DNA of 64,000 nt from Akkermansia muciniphila (GTDB taxonomy: Bacteria; Verrucomicrobiota; Verrucomicrobiia; Verrucomicrobiales; Verrucomicrobiaceae), in the NCBI GenBank assembly GCA_945863205.1, contig CAMAZK010000002.1, positions 1-64,000 on the forward strand, written 5' to 3'. Under the pieces are notes generated by a model. That model was not told where the DNA came from, made no database searches, and worked only from the letters and a program-made list of their open reading frames with translations. This document shows positions 45,707-54,133 of this stretch, piece after piece. Position 1 is the stretch's first letter; every line of letters begins with the position of its first letter. The position numbers and the translations under genes were made by a program.

Positions 45707-46921
45707 ATGAAAAACAAGCACGACGCCCTCGTGGCCGCTCTCGTCATTCTTTGTTCGGTCGTGCTCCTCGCCGCGCTGCTGTTCGCGATCGCCGGCGATC
45801 CCTGGCGCCAGCCGCATCTGCGATTCTCCGTGGATTTTGAGGACGTCACCGGCATCCGCCGCAACACGAACGTGCTCTATGTCGGCGACCACGTCGGCGT
45901 CGTCCAGGGCATCGAGCACCTCGCCCCGGCGGACCGCCTGGTGCCGGAGCGGTCCGTGCGTGTCCACATCGAGGTCACGGAAAAAGTGCCCATCCCCGCG
46001 AATGTGAAGGTGATCATCAGTGCCGAGTCCATGCTCGGCGAAAAGCACATCGCCGTCGTGCGCTTGGACGACGAGGACGGCCTGCTGGCGGACGGCGCCC
46101 GGCTCACCTCCTCCAGCCTCGGCAGCATGCTGGAGATGATGCTGCCCGGCGGGGATGAGATCCTCGCGAACATCGCGTCCATCACCAAGGACATCAAGAA
46201 AATCACTGACCCCCTCGGCAAAGGAGATGCGGCGGAGAAGATCACGGGCTCTCTCGCAAACCTCGAAGAGTTCACGGCAAAGCTGAACGCCCTCTTTGCC
46301 GGGGACGGCAAGACGCCCGGCATCGGCCAGAAACTCAACCAGGTGGCCGACAGGCTCAACGAAACCGCCGCCGGCATTCAAGAACTCGTTAAAGGTCCGG
46401 AAGGCGCAGCGGGCAAGGGCCTGGCCGGACGTGCCGATGCCATTCTGGCCAATCTCGAAGTCTTCTCCAACGAGCTGAATCAAACGATCGCCGGCGCCGA
46501 TGACAAGCCGGGCCTGCGCGCGCGCATTGAAGAGATCACGACCGATCTTCATCAGTTGCTGGCCGGTGGAGAGGGCGCTGCCAGCCCCGGACTGAACCAG
46601 CAGATCGACACCACGATGCGGAAGATCAACCTGCTGGTGGAGGAGATGAGCGCCCTCGTCATCTGGGGCGAGTACATCACCGGCACGCTCGCGGAAAAGC
46701 CCAGCCGCCTGATCTTCGGCAGCAAGGAGAACGACGTGCCGACGAAGGAGCAGATCATCGAGCACGTGCGCAGCAGCCAGACGCCCTACCCCGTGCGTAT
46801 CAAGGAGCTCGAGTCCGGTGCCAAGCCGCAGCCTCAAAACAACAGCCCGATGCCGCCGGAATCCGCCTCTCCCGAGGACAAGAGAAAAGGCGTCCTGAAC
46901 CTCTTCAAGCGCCGTGAATAG
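45707..46921 (+). CDS. mlaD: MlaD/MCE-family periplasmic lipid-binding protein
   Basis: A 404-residue protein with an N-terminal membrane anchor (AALVILCSVVLLAALLFAIAG) and an MCE domain near residues 35-130 (LRFSVDFEDVTGIRRNTNVLYVGDHVGVVQGI). The C-terminal part is long and helical, with repeated GDGKTPGIGQKLNQ, GPEGAAGKGLAG and GADDKPGLRARI segments that suggest a coiled or linker region. MlaD would receive lipid at the periplasmic side of the MlaFE complex. The start is the ATG at 45707; the track uses an upstream start inside mlaF. It overlaps the SpoIIE-type gene by 8 bases. Confidence 0.93.
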   Translation: MKNKHDALVAALVILCSVVLLAALLFAIAGDPWRQPHLRFSVDFEDVTGIRRNTNVLYVGDHVGVVQGIEHLAPADRLVPERSVRVHIEVTEKVPIPANVKVIISAESMLGEKHIAVVRLDDEDGLLADGARLTSSSLGSMLEMMLPGGDEILANIASITKDIKKITDPLGKGDAAEKITGSLANLEEFTAKLNALFAGDGKTPGIGQKLNQVADRLNETAAGIQELVKGPEGAAGKGLAGRADAILANLEVFSNELNQTIAGADDKPGLRARIEEITTDLHQLLAGGEGAASPGLNQQIDTTMRKINLLVEEMSALVIWGEYITGTLAEKPSRLIFGSKENDVPTKEQIIEHVRSSQTPYPVRIKELESGAKPQPQNNSPMPPESASPEDKRKGVLNLFKRRE

Positions 46922-48602
46922 CCCGCAGCCCATCGCCTCCCGTCAGAGCGTGCTGATCGACGTGGCCCGGCGTCTGAGCAGCACGCACGACCCGGTCGAG
47001 CTCGTCGATCACATCCTGCAGCGCTCGCGGGAGGTCATGGACTGCGAGGTCTGCTCCATCCTGCTGCCGGACGGGCCGGAGGAGGACCTCGTCATCCGCT
47101 CCACCCTTGATCCGATCAATGCCATGGAGGTGCGCGTGCCGAAGGGCCGGGGCATCGCCGGGGATGTCTTCGCCACAAAAAAGGTCGTGAACATCGAGGA
47201 CGCGCTCAGCGATCCCCGCCACTTCCGCCCGGCCTCCGATCGCTCGGATCTCGTGACCCGCGCCATGGTCACCGTGCCGCTGCTGGACGGCGAACGCTGC
47301 CTCGGCGTCATGCAGGCGATCAATCCCAATCAGGGCGCGGCTTTCGATGCGCAGGACGTGGAGATTTTCGAAACCTTCGCCAGTCTGATCGCGGTGACCC
47401 TGCTGCGCCTTGAGTCGCAGAAGAAGGCCATTCAGGAGGCGGAAAACCGCCAGCAGCTTTCCCTCGCCACCGAGATCCAAAACTCCTTCCTCCCGGCCTC
47501 CGAGGTCCGCATTGGCGACATCGCGGTGGAAAGCTTCTACCAGCCGGCCAGCGAGGTCGGCGGGGACTTCTACTTCTGGCATGAGATCGACGACGGCAAG
47601 ATCCTGCTCGGCGTTGGCGACGTGTGCGGCAAGGGCCTGCCCGCCGCGCTGGACATGGCGCGCGGCACCACGCTCATCGCCTCCACCGCGCATCTTTGCG
47701 TCACCCTGAACCTCGCGGAATGGATGGCCGCCCTGAATCAGCGCCTTTGCGGCGTGATGAAGGCGGGGCGCTTCATCGCCATCAATGCGATGGTGCTTTG
47801 CCCGAAGACGCGCCGCGTGTGGCTCTGCTGCGCCGGGCTGCCGGGTGCGCAGGTGCGGGATGCCGAGGGCTGGAAAGAAGTCCCCGCTCCGGGCAATGCG
47901 CCGCTGGGCATTTCCTGCGCCGCGCGTTACCAGGCCTGCGAGCTGCCCCTGGCCGCCGGCCGCCAGTGGATGCTCTTCACCGATGGCATTCTCGAGGTGC
48001 GGAACAGCGCGGGCGAGTACTTCGAGGATGCCGCCTTCGCCGCAGCGCTGGCAGAAATGGACAGCGGCGATGCCTCCCTGACCCGCCTCGTGGAGCGGTG
48101 GTGTGGCTTTGCGCAGGCTTCCAGCTACCAGGACGACGCCACCGTACTCATGATCACCGATCACGCCGCCCCGCCGCCCTCTGAAATCTCCCTTCAGACC
48201 TGCCGGCCCGACACGCTGCGGCAGATGCGCGACTTCATCGATGCATGGGCGGCCTGGCACGCGCTGCGCGATGACCTGACCGGCCGCCTCGTCCTCGGCT
48301 GCGATGAAGTGATGAGCAACGTCTGCAAGTACGCCTACGGCCCGGACTGCGCGGAGCGGCCCGCCCTCTGCCGCATCGAGTCGGACGCGGACACGATCCG
48401 CATCCTGATCGAGCATCGCGGTGAAGGCATCACGAACGAGGACTTCGAAAAACTCGTCTCGCCACCGTCCATCGGGGAGCGCGTCGGCGGGCTCGGGCTG
48501 CACGTCATTCGCGAGGTGTTCGACCGCGTCGATTTCCGCCGTGAGTCGGACCGCTCGGTCATCGAGTTGGTGAAATCGCTCGCGGTGGCATCGCCCGGTT
48601 GA
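46914..48602 (+). CDS. GAF-PP2C (SpoIIE/RsbU-type) phosphatase with C-terminal HATPase
   Basis: A 562-residue signalling protein from a GTG at 46914 overlapping the MCE gene by 8 bases. An N-terminal GAF domain (about 15-165; GRGIAGDVFATKK) is followed by a coiled linker, then an RsbU/SpoIIE PP2C phosphatase (ASEVGGDFYFW, LGVGDVCGKGLPAALDMARG, metal-binding Asp residues). A C-terminal HATPase_c-like anti-sigma-type domain is visible (LVLGCDEVMSNVCKYAYG, GLGLHVIREVFDRVDFR). It is wired to the STAS gene of the same run, so it may control lipid transport by dephosphorylating the STAS protein; this is inference. Confidence 0.9.
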   Translation: MNSPQPIASRQSVLIDVARRLSSTHDPVELVDHILQRSREVMDCEVCSILLPDGPEEDLVIRSTLDPINAMEVRVPKGRGIAGDVFATKKVVNIEDALSDPRHFRPASDRSDLVTRAMVTVPLLDGERCLGVMQAINPNQGAAFDAQDVEIFETFASLIAVTLLRLESQKKAIQEAENRQQLSLATEIQNSFLPASEVRIGDIAVESFYQPASEVGGDFYFWHEIDDGKILLGVGDVCGKGLPAALDMARGTTLIASTAHLCVTLNLAEWMAALNQRLCGVMKAGRFIAINAMVLCPKTRRVWLCCAGLPGAQVRDAEGWKEVPAPGNAPLGISCAARYQACELPLAAGRQWMLFTDGILEVRNSAGEYFEDAAFAAALAEMDSGDASLTRLVERWCGFAQASSYQDDATVLMITDHAAPPPSEISLQTCRPDTLRQMRDFIDAWAAWHALRDDLTGRLVLGCDEVMSNVCKYAYGPDCAERPALCRIESDADTIRILIEHRGEGITNEDFEKLVSPPSIGERVGGLGLHVIREVFDRVDFRRESDRSVIELVKSLAVASPG

Positions 48603-48636
48603 TGTGGCGGCGGATCGCGCCAAGGATGCCCGCCGC

Positions 48637-49299
48637 ATGGCCAAAATTCGCATCAAGTCCGCTGGAAAAATCATCGCCTGGATGATGCGCGGCATCGCCA
48701 TGACCCTGCGCTTCGAGATCGAAGACAACGCGGCCGTCTTCAACACCACGCGTGGGAACACGATCTGGGCCTTCTGGCACAACAGCATGTTCCTCATCCC
48801 CTGGCTGCATTCCGAGTGGTTCGCGCAGATCCCTGGCACCGTTTTGACCAGTCCCAGCGGCGACGGGCAGATCATCGCGGACATTTGCGCCAGCTTTGAC
48901 ATCGAAGCCTCGCGCGGCTCCAGCTCCAAACCGGAAAAAGGCATGAGCGCCCTCATCGCGCTCGCCGGAAAGGCCCGGGAGGGCTACGACATCGGCATCA
49001 CGCCGGATGGTCCGCGCGGGCCGAAGTATCGCGTGCAGCCCGGCGTCGTGAAGCTGGCCCAGCTCACCGGTGTACCGCTCATCCCGGTGAACATTCACTA
49101 CAGCCGCGCCTTCCGCTTCAAGACCTGGGACGCGTTTCAGATCCCGCTGCCCTTTTCCACCGTCACGATGAAGTTCCATCCGCCGCACGTCATCCCACGG
49201 CGCTTGAGCGAGGAAGAGTTCGAGCAGCGTCGAGCTGAGATCGAGTCCGTCCTGCGCGTTCACACACGGGATCTTGAAAACGCGCCGGCTGACGGCTAG
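48637..49299 (+). CDS. DUF374/LPLAT-type lysophospholipid acyltransferase
   Basis: A 220-residue acyltransferase-like protein of the DUF374 group. The catalytic HX4D-like block is FWHNSMFLIPW, with ITPDGPRGPKYRVQPGVVKLAQLTGVPLIPV further on. Such enzymes acylate lipid A precursors or phospholipids in the membrane. The ATG at 48637 is preferred to the GTG at 48604, with AAGGA upstream. Its place after the Mla-like operon supports a membrane lipid role. Confidence 0.85.
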   Translation: MAKIRIKSAGKIIAWMMRGIAMTLRFEIEDNAAVFNTTRGNTIWAFWHNSMFLIPWLHSEWFAQIPGTVLTSPSGDGQIIADICASFDIEASRGSSSKPEKGMSALIALAGKAREGYDIGITPDGPRGPKYRVQPGVVKLAQLTGVPLIPVNIHYSRAFRFKTWDAFQIPLPFSTVTMKFHPPHVIPRRLSEEEFEQRRAEIESVLRVHTRDLENAPADG

Positions 49300-49308
49300 C
49301 CTCGCGCC

Positions 49309-49839
49309 ATGGAAACGCTCTCCGTCCGTTGCAACCACTGCGGTGCGCCGCTTGAAGTCGGGGCCGACACCCGCTTCGTCACCTGCCAGTTTTGCAGCAG
49401 CACCTTGGAGGTGAAGCGCACGGACAACTCCGTCTTCACCAGGGAAGTCGCCAAGATCGCCGAAAACACCGGGCGCATGGCGGAGAGCCTCGAAGTCATC
49501 CAGCTTCAGAACGAGATCCAGCAGCTCGACCGCGAGTGGGGCATCGCTGAGGCAGGCCGCATGGTGCACGGACGCACCGGCCCGCGCACGCCGGGCAATC
49601 CCGTTTTCGGACTCGCCTTCACCCTCTTCTTTGCCGTGGTGTGTTTCTTGATGGCGTCAGGTTTCGCGTCCTCGGGGGCGGGCATCTTCACCATCGTTCC
49701 CGTCGGCATGGGGGTCTTTGCCTTGATCACAGGCGTCATGGGAATGATCCGGGGAGAAGAGCGCAAGTCCGCAGAGACCGACTACCAGCAGCGCCGCGCG
49801 GAACTCGTTCAGCGGTTGGATGCGCTGAGGAAGGAGTGA
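49309..49839 (+). CDS. Zinc-ribbon plus membrane-segment protein
   Basis: A 176-residue protein starting 10 bp after the acyltransferase gene. The N-terminus has a CxxC...CxxC zinc ribbon (CNHCGAPL, CQFCSSTLEV), a short coiled coil follows (LQNEIQQLDREWGI), then two membrane segments (FTLFFAVVCFLMASGF; IFTIVPVGMGVFALITGVMGM) and a charged tail. The family is a common uncharacterised one. Function unknown. Confidence 0.8.
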   Translation: METLSVRCNHCGAPLEVGADTRFVTCQFCSSTLEVKRTDNSVFTREVAKIAENTGRMAESLEVIQLQNEIQQLDREWGIAEAGRMVHGRTGPRTPGNPVFGLAFTLFFAVVCFLMASGFASSGAGIFTIVPVGMGVFALITGVMGMIRGEERKSAETDYQQRRAELVQRLDALRKE

Positions 49840-49871
49840 GTCGGCTCCCGTTTACTCTGCCACCCCGCGCC

Positions 49872-50408
49872 ATGCCTGCCGCCACACCTCAACTCGTTCT
49901 GAACCACGACACTTACGACGTCGTGCTGCAGCGCATCATCCCGGAGGCCACGCGCTCCCTTTGGCTCGTCACCGCCGATTTGAAGGACCTCCACACCAAG
50001 ACCACGGGCAAGAAATTCGTTCCGCTGCTCCAGGTGCTCGCCGCCAAACTCGACGAAGGCGTCGAGGTCCGGCTCGTCCACGCCAAGGAGCCCGGCCCGC
50101 GCTTTCGGAAGGATTTCGACCGCTTCCCGCAGTTCCTGAACAGCGACCGCTTCGAGCGCATCCTCTGCCCGCGCATGCACATGAAGGCCGTCATCGCCGA
50201 CGGCCGCATCGCCTACATCGGCTCCGCAAACCTCACCGGCGCCGGTCTCGGCGCCAAGGGCGATCACCGCCGCAATTTCGAGGCCGGAATCGTCACCGAG
50301 GACCGCGGCACGATCGCCGAACTCATGGAGTTCCTCGATTCCTTCTACCTCGGCGACCACTGCCTCAAGTGCCAGCGCCGCGACGTCTGCCCCGATCCCA
50401 TCGTTTGA
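49872..50408 (+). CDS. PLD-like (HKD) phospholipase D family protein, single motif
   Basis: A 178-residue protein starting at 49872 (MPAATPQLVLNHDTYDVVL). It has one HKD-type motif HMKAVIADGRIAYIGSANLTGAGL near residue 100, which is the phospholipase D/Nuc active-site signature; a single motif suggests that two chains pair to form the site. The C-terminus has a CLKCQRRDVC cysteine pair cluster. It may act on nucleic acid or lipid. The gene is followed by the degraded region with repeats. Confidence 0.78.
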   Translation: MPAATPQLVLNHDTYDVVLQRIIPEATRSLWLVTADLKDLHTKTTGKKFVPLLQVLAAKLDEGVEVRLVHAKEPGPRFRKDFDRFPQFLNSDRFERILCPRMHMKAVIADGRIAYIGSANLTGAGLGAKGDHRRNFEAGIVTEDRGTIAELMEFLDSFYLGDHCLKCQRRDVCPDPIV

Positions 50409-50480
50409 AAGCGGTCGCTCCGGGTGGCGGTGCCGGCGCCGGATTGAGGACGTTTGAATGGGACGGGCGTGACATCGGCC

Positions 50481-50523
50481 AAGCCCGGAGGGCTTCTGTC
50501 GATAGCCCAGGGTTGGAACAACC
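50481..50523. repeat. GCCCGGAGGGCTT-type repeat in degraded region
   Basis: The sequence aagcccggagggcttctgtc and gatagcccagggttggaac is a short palindrome-like repeat frequently seen between genes in this type of genome. It sits at the broken 5' edge of the sugar-isomerase fragment and may mark the recombination point. Confidence 0.45.
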
Positions 50524-50551
50524 CCGTGAAGATAATGCTGGCGCGAAGGGC

Positions 50552-50806
50552 AAGTCACCGATCCCCGTGCTGGAGAAGTATCACGCGCGAATCACGAACC
50601 TGCACCTGAAGGACCGCACCGCCGACGGCGGAAACGTCCCCTGGGGCCAGGGCCAGACACCGATCAAGGAAGTGCTGCAGTTGATGAAGAAAGAGAAGTG
50701 GACCTTCCCCGCTGAGATCGAGCTGGAATACAAGGTCCCCGAAGGCTCCAACGCCGTCGCCGAAGTGGCGAAGTGCGTCCAGTATTGCAATGAAGCGCTG
50801 GCGTGA
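50552..50806 (+). pseudogene. C-terminal remnant of a sugar phosphate isomerase/epimerase
   Basis: The last 84 codons of a TIM-barrel sugar phosphate isomerase/epimerase can be read up to the stop at 50806: PIPVLEKYHARITNLHLKDR, NVPWGQGQTPIKEVLQLMKK and AEIELEYKVPEGSNAVAEVAKC. The N-terminal two-thirds are missing; the upstream sequence is a GCCCGGAGGGCTT-type repeat and unrelated DNA. A full-length relative exists at 60653 in this window, but the two are not close copies. Confidence 0.8.
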
Positions 50807-51010
50807 GCGTTGCAAAGCGTATCCGCTAACTTGAATGACATCCTCGCTGCCGTTTCAGATGTGCCACCGATAGTCTGGGATGAGAAGTAAGGTGGTCACA
50901 GTTTGTGACCGGCTTCTTGCTTGAATAGCGGTAAATGTGGTGCTCGCGAACCGGTCTTGGCAAATCAGTGCCGCGAGCTACGATCAAATACACTGGAATT
51001 GAGCCGCCTC

Positions 51011-51046
51011 TTGACTCGTAGTTTAACTCCGTGTAGCTCATCCGCC
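51011..51046 (+). promoter_or_regulatory. Likely promoter and C-box operator for the methyltransferase gene
   Basis: TTGACT at 51011-51016 and TAGCTC at 51034-51039 are spaced by 17 bp. The spacer is exactly gtagtttaactccgtg (51018-51033), which recurs almost unchanged twice upstream of the controller gene. If the start point lies seven bases past the -10 box the transcript would begin at or next to the ATG at 51047, a leaderless message. This suggests that the controller protein represses its methyltransferase promoter. Hypothetical but well supported by the shared motif. Confidence 0.68.
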
Positions 51047-52789
51047 ATGAAGTTCCAAGAAGGCCAGACGTTTCTCTCACTATTTCTCGATCCAGGGAGG
51101 GTCGAATATGCTGCTGGATCGGCTCGCGAGGCAGCTTCGAGCGAAGACTGGCAGCGTGAGACAAAGTTGCTGGGGCAGGTGGCAACGCCATCGGCGGTTG
51201 CTTCATTGATGGCTCGGTGGGTAATGTCGGCCAAGCCAGAACTTGTGCTCGATCCGGCGGCTGGATTGGGGAACTTGCTTCATGCCTGTGCCGACATTCG
51301 AGATAGCGTGAAGCTGGTCGGCGTGGAGCGGGACGAGGCTACGTTTCGCCAAGCAAAACGCACGGCACCACATGGCACAAAACTGATCCTGGCTGACTAC
51401 TTGTTCGCGGAGTCGGGACAGTTCACGGGCATCATTGCCAATCCGCCGTATGTGAAGTCACAGCGGCTCGAATACTCCGATGCCGAATGGCGCTACTTCG
51501 ACGAGCGATTCGGCCTGCCGCTGGATCGGCTGACGAATCTTTATGCGATTTTCCTGCTCAAGATTTGGGAAGACCTGGCTCTCGGTGGTCGAGCGGCAGT
51601 GTTATTGCCTGCTGAGTTCATGAACGCGAACTTTGGCGAGGAAATCAAGGAACGGCTGCTCAAGGAGATGCGCCCTGCTGGTCTGATTGTCTTTGCGCCT
51701 GAACTGAACTTGTTTGCCGATGCACTGACTACGAGCGCGATCATCTTTCTGGAGCGGGGCGGTGCGAAAGATCGTCAGGTAAAAGCGATCAAAGCATCGT
51801 CGCTTGAGTCGGCAGAGCTATTCGTCAGTGACCTCCTCGGAGAGATGGCAAGCTCGCTGACTCAAACCGTTCACGACCTACGCAATTTCGATCCACGCGA
51901 AAAATGGCTGAACTCCTTGCTGGAGAACGAGCCTTCAAAGAACGTTCACCATCTGACCCGAAAGATTGGCGATTACTTCCAGTGTCGGCGAGGTATTGCT
52001 ACAGGAGCCAACGACTTCTTCTGCCTGAGCGAGGCGCTTCTACGAGAGCATCGGCTGACTCGAGAGCACATCGAACCTTGCGTCACGAAGGCAACCGATG
52101 CGGATGGAATCGTCTTCACTCGACGCAAGTTGGACAATTTGGCGAACTCTGACCGGCGCTGTTACTTGCTCAGTCCACGAGTGAATGGCGTTGAGTTGGA
52201 TTCCTATCTTCGCGCGGGTCAAGAGCTTGGAATTCACGAGCGTCACCTGCCGAGCCATCGTCCTGTTTGGTATCAGCCGGAAAATCGTGCTGTGGCGGAT
52301 GTGTGGGTGGCCGTGTTCTCGCGTGAAACGGTGAAATTCATACTGAATACCTCGGGCGCGAAGAACCTCACATGCTTCCACGGTCTGTATGCTCGCGAAG
52401 GCAAAACAAGTCTCGCGCCCTTGCTGGTTCTTTTTCTCAACAGCTCTTGGGGCCGCATCGCTTTCTCAAAGGTGAACCGTTTTTATGGCGACGGCTTGAA
52501 CAAGCTGGAACCAAAGGATGTGGAAGCCATGCCTTGCCCAGCGTTGCCAGCGCAAACAGCGGAGCAAGCGAAGCAGCTCACCGCTCGCCTGATTGAGCTT
52601 GAGTCAGTGCGGGATGACAAACGTCGCCGCATCATGGATAGCATGGTCGCTGAGATGCTGGACTTACCAGTCATCGACGACACCGAACCTAAACAGCGGG
52701 CAGAAGCACCTGACGCGCCGCTTCCGCGTCCAGCGAAAAACCTCCGCCGCACGGCACCACGAAAGCGTCGTGCCGTCCCAGCTCAGTGA
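51047..52789 (+). CDS. Type II DNA adenine-N6 methyltransferase (AccI-like R-M system)
   Basis: A 580-residue N6-adenine methyltransferase of the TaqI-like (gamma) group. The S-adenosylmethionine motif LDPAAGLGNLL is at about 68-78 and the catalytic NPPY is at 132-135 (GIIANPPYVKSQ), with a large C-terminal target-recognition region. The start is placed at the ATG at 51047 because a promoter and operator site lie just upstream. It protects host DNA from the restriction enzyme encoded on the opposite strand. The two genes overlap at their 3' ends by 101 bp. Composition is less GC-rich than the neighbours, consistent with acquisition. Confidence 0.9.
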   Translation: MKFQEGQTFLSLFLDPGRVEYAAGSAREAASSEDWQRETKLLGQVATPSAVASLMARWVMSAKPELVLDPAAGLGNLLHACADIRDSVKLVGVERDEATFRQAKRTAPHGTKLILADYLFAESGQFTGIIANPPYVKSQRLEYSDAEWRYFDERFGLPLDRLTNLYAIFLLKIWEDLALGGRAAVLLPAEFMNANFGEEIKERLLKEMRPAGLIVFAPELNLFADALTTSAIIFLERGGAKDRQVKAIKASSLESAELFVSDLLGEMASSLTQTVHDLRNFDPREKWLNSLLENEPSKNVHHLTRKIGDYFQCRRGIATGANDFFCLSEALLREHRLTREHIEPCVTKATDADGIVFTRRKLDNLANSDRRCYLLSPRVNGVELDSYLRAGQELGIHERHLPSHRPVWYQPENRAVADVWVAVFSRETVKFILNTSGAKNLTCFHGLYAREGKTSLAPLLVLFLNSSWGRIAFSKVNRFYGDGLNKLEPKDVEAMPCPALPAQTAEQAKQLTARLIELESVRDDKRRRIMDSMVAEMLDLPVIDDTEPKQRAEAPDAPLPRPAKNLRRTAPRKRRAVPAQ

Positions 52790-53594
52790 CGCGGTGCTCG
52801 GCCTCGAATTGAGGCAACTCCGTGGCACTGCCAATCTTGGTGCCGCTGGTGATTGGGATCATGATCGTGGCCTTCTCCTGACTCTTGGCCGGCGTCTCAA
52901 TGGTGAAACCTGTGCCGCTGGCGATGATGGAGAAGATGTCGAGGAAGTTGATGGCAAAGATCGAATCGAAGAACACTTGGCAGTAGCTCTGGACCACACC
53001 GTAACGCTCCAGCCAGCGATAAACGATGATGAGGTCTTCCACCTTCACGGTGAAGCTCGGCGTCTCACGAGCAGTCTTGTTGCCTGCCTTACGCTGCTGC
53101 TGGCGCACTCGCATGTAGGTCAGAGCCTCGAACTTGCTAGAACGCACTTCGATGGAAGCGAGACCTTGATTCACGAAGGCGTCACTATCGTCGTGGCTCA
53201 GTTCTGAAATGTCGTCTGGCGCGGCAGCATGGCTTGGCAAGATCAGCAAGTCGGGCCGCTTGCCGAAACGTCGTGTTTCTTCGATGCCGGCCAGATACCT
53301 TGCCTTGAACTCAGGATGACCAGCGGCAATTCGGTCCGTATTGCCATACTGCACGACCTTCAAATCGGGGAACGCAGGACGAAGCGCGAGAGACAGACTG
53401 TGCTCCGCCCAATCACCCATCGCGCGATTCGCCAGGAACTCCGAACGCGCATCCGTTGGCACCGTAATCTTCTTCGCGGGCGGCTTGCCTTCGCCGCCGA
53501 ATTCCAGATGCCTTGCTTCGATTCCCTTCCGCTCCAGCGTCGCTATGACTCCGGGCAGGGTGTCTTTCAATTTGGAGAGATAGGCGACGTTCAT
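52689..53594 (-). CDS. AccI-like type II restriction endonuclease
   Basis: A 301-residue protein that, from memory, resembles AccI-type restriction enzymes. Landmarks are NRAMGDWAEHSLS near 56, RPDLLIL near 113, EVRSSKFEALTYMRVRQQQRK near 149 (a PD...EVxxxK pattern of nuclease folds) and FFDSIFAINFLDIF. It starts at the ATG at 53594, overlapping the controller gene stop by 4 bases, so both come from one transcript. The 3' end overlaps the methyltransferase gene by 101 bp on the other strand. The recognition site is unknown; AccI-like would suggest GTMKAC. Confidence 0.82.
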   Translation of the reverse strand: MNVAYLSKLKDTLPGVIATLERKGIEARHLEFGGEGKPPAKKITVPTDARSEFLANRAMGDWAEHSLSLALRPAFPDLKVVQYGNTDRIAAGHPEFKARYLAGIEETRRFGKRPDLLILPSHAAAPDDISELSHDDSDAFVNQGLASIEVRSSKFEALTYMRVRQQQRKAGNKTARETPSFTVKVEDLIIVYRWLERYGVVQSYCQVFFDSIFAINFLDIFSIIASGTGFTIETPAKSQEKATIMIPITSGTKIGSATELPQFEAEHRVTELGRHDAFVVPCGGGFSLDAEAARQVLLPAV

Positions 53595-53812
53595 CGGGGC
53601 TTCCTCCCGTCAAAGGTGAACAGATCACGAACCTCGACATTCAGCGCATCCGCGAAGCTCTGGAGTCCAGCTACCGACGGCGCGTTAACTCCACGCTCGA
53701 CCAGACTGATGAACTCGACCGAGCAGCTAATCACTTCCGCCAGAGCCTCTTGAGTGAGTCCCTGCTTCTTCCGCAACGTGGCGATTCGCTGTCCGAGCTT
53801 CTTCTGTAACAC
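53591..53812 (-). CDS. Controller (C) protein of the R-M system, XRE-type HTH
   Basis: A 73-residue XRE-family helix-turn-helix regulator (LGQRIATLRKKQGLTQEALAEVISCSVEFISLVERGVNAPS) just upstream of the endonuclease gene with a 4-base overlap. Such controller proteins time the expression of the endonuclease so that methylation comes first. The start is a GTG at 53812; this GTG lies inside one of the repeated operators, which would make the message leaderless, as is well known for such proteins. Confidence 0.88.
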   Translation of the reverse strand: MLQKKLGQRIATLRKKQGLTQEALAEVISCSVEFISLVERGVNAPSVAGLQSFADALNVEVRDLFTFDGRKPR

Positions 53813-53861
53813 GGAGTTTAGCTACCACCTGCCATCGGCGATGGCCACGGAGCTAAACTAC
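53810..53861 (-). promoter_or_regulatory. Two C-box-like operators upstream of the controller gene
   Basis: On the minus strand, gtagctaaactccgtg (53825-53810) and gtagtttagctccgtg (53861-53846) are near copies of each other and of gtagtttaactccgtg in front of the methyltransferase. Between them is a perfect 7-bp palindrome gccatcg g cgatggc (53831-53845). The proximal copy covers the GTG start and a possible -10 box TAGCTA. These look like the binding sites of the controller protein. Confidence 0.72.
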
Positions 53862-53884
53862 GGCTTTGTTCAATTCGGCCCGTC

Positions 53885-54133
53885 TTACTTGTGATACTCC
53901 TGCAGCGCCCTCACCTGCACCTCGCTGCCTTGCAGTGACTTGATCGCCCGCAGCGCCGCATCGGCACCACGCAGCGTGGTCATGATGGGAATGCGATTCT
54001 GCATCGCCGCCGTGCGGATCTCCACCTCATCTTCGCGGGGGTTCTTGCCACTTGGCGTGTTGATCACCAAAGCCATGTCTTTGTTCTTCATCAGGTCGAT
54101 GACGTTGGGGCGCTGGCCGAGGTCGGGTTTCAT
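53885..54133 (-). pseudogene. C-terminal fragment of carbamoyl-phosphate synthase large subunit (carB)
   Basis: The 82-codon frame reads QRPNVIDLMKNKDMALVINTPSG and GKNPREDEVEIRTAAMQNRIPIMTTLRGADA, the allosteric MGS-like domain of CarB. The other roughly 1000 residues are missing and the fragment starts at an ATG (54133) that overlaps the stop of the small gene upstream. It is a stranded remnant, probably formed when the restriction-modification island or another element recombined here. A full carB must exist elsewhere, unless the pathway is lost. Confidence 0.85.

Noticed and set aside
46905-48956. 683-residue minus-strand ORF opposite the phosphatase gene
   Set aside because: Antisense shadow of the GAF-PP2C-HATPase gene, no domain seen.
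50921-51046. N-terminal extension of the methyltransferase (42 residues)
   Set aside because: It overlaps the promoter and C-box-like operator, and the family N-terminus fits the ATG at 51047.
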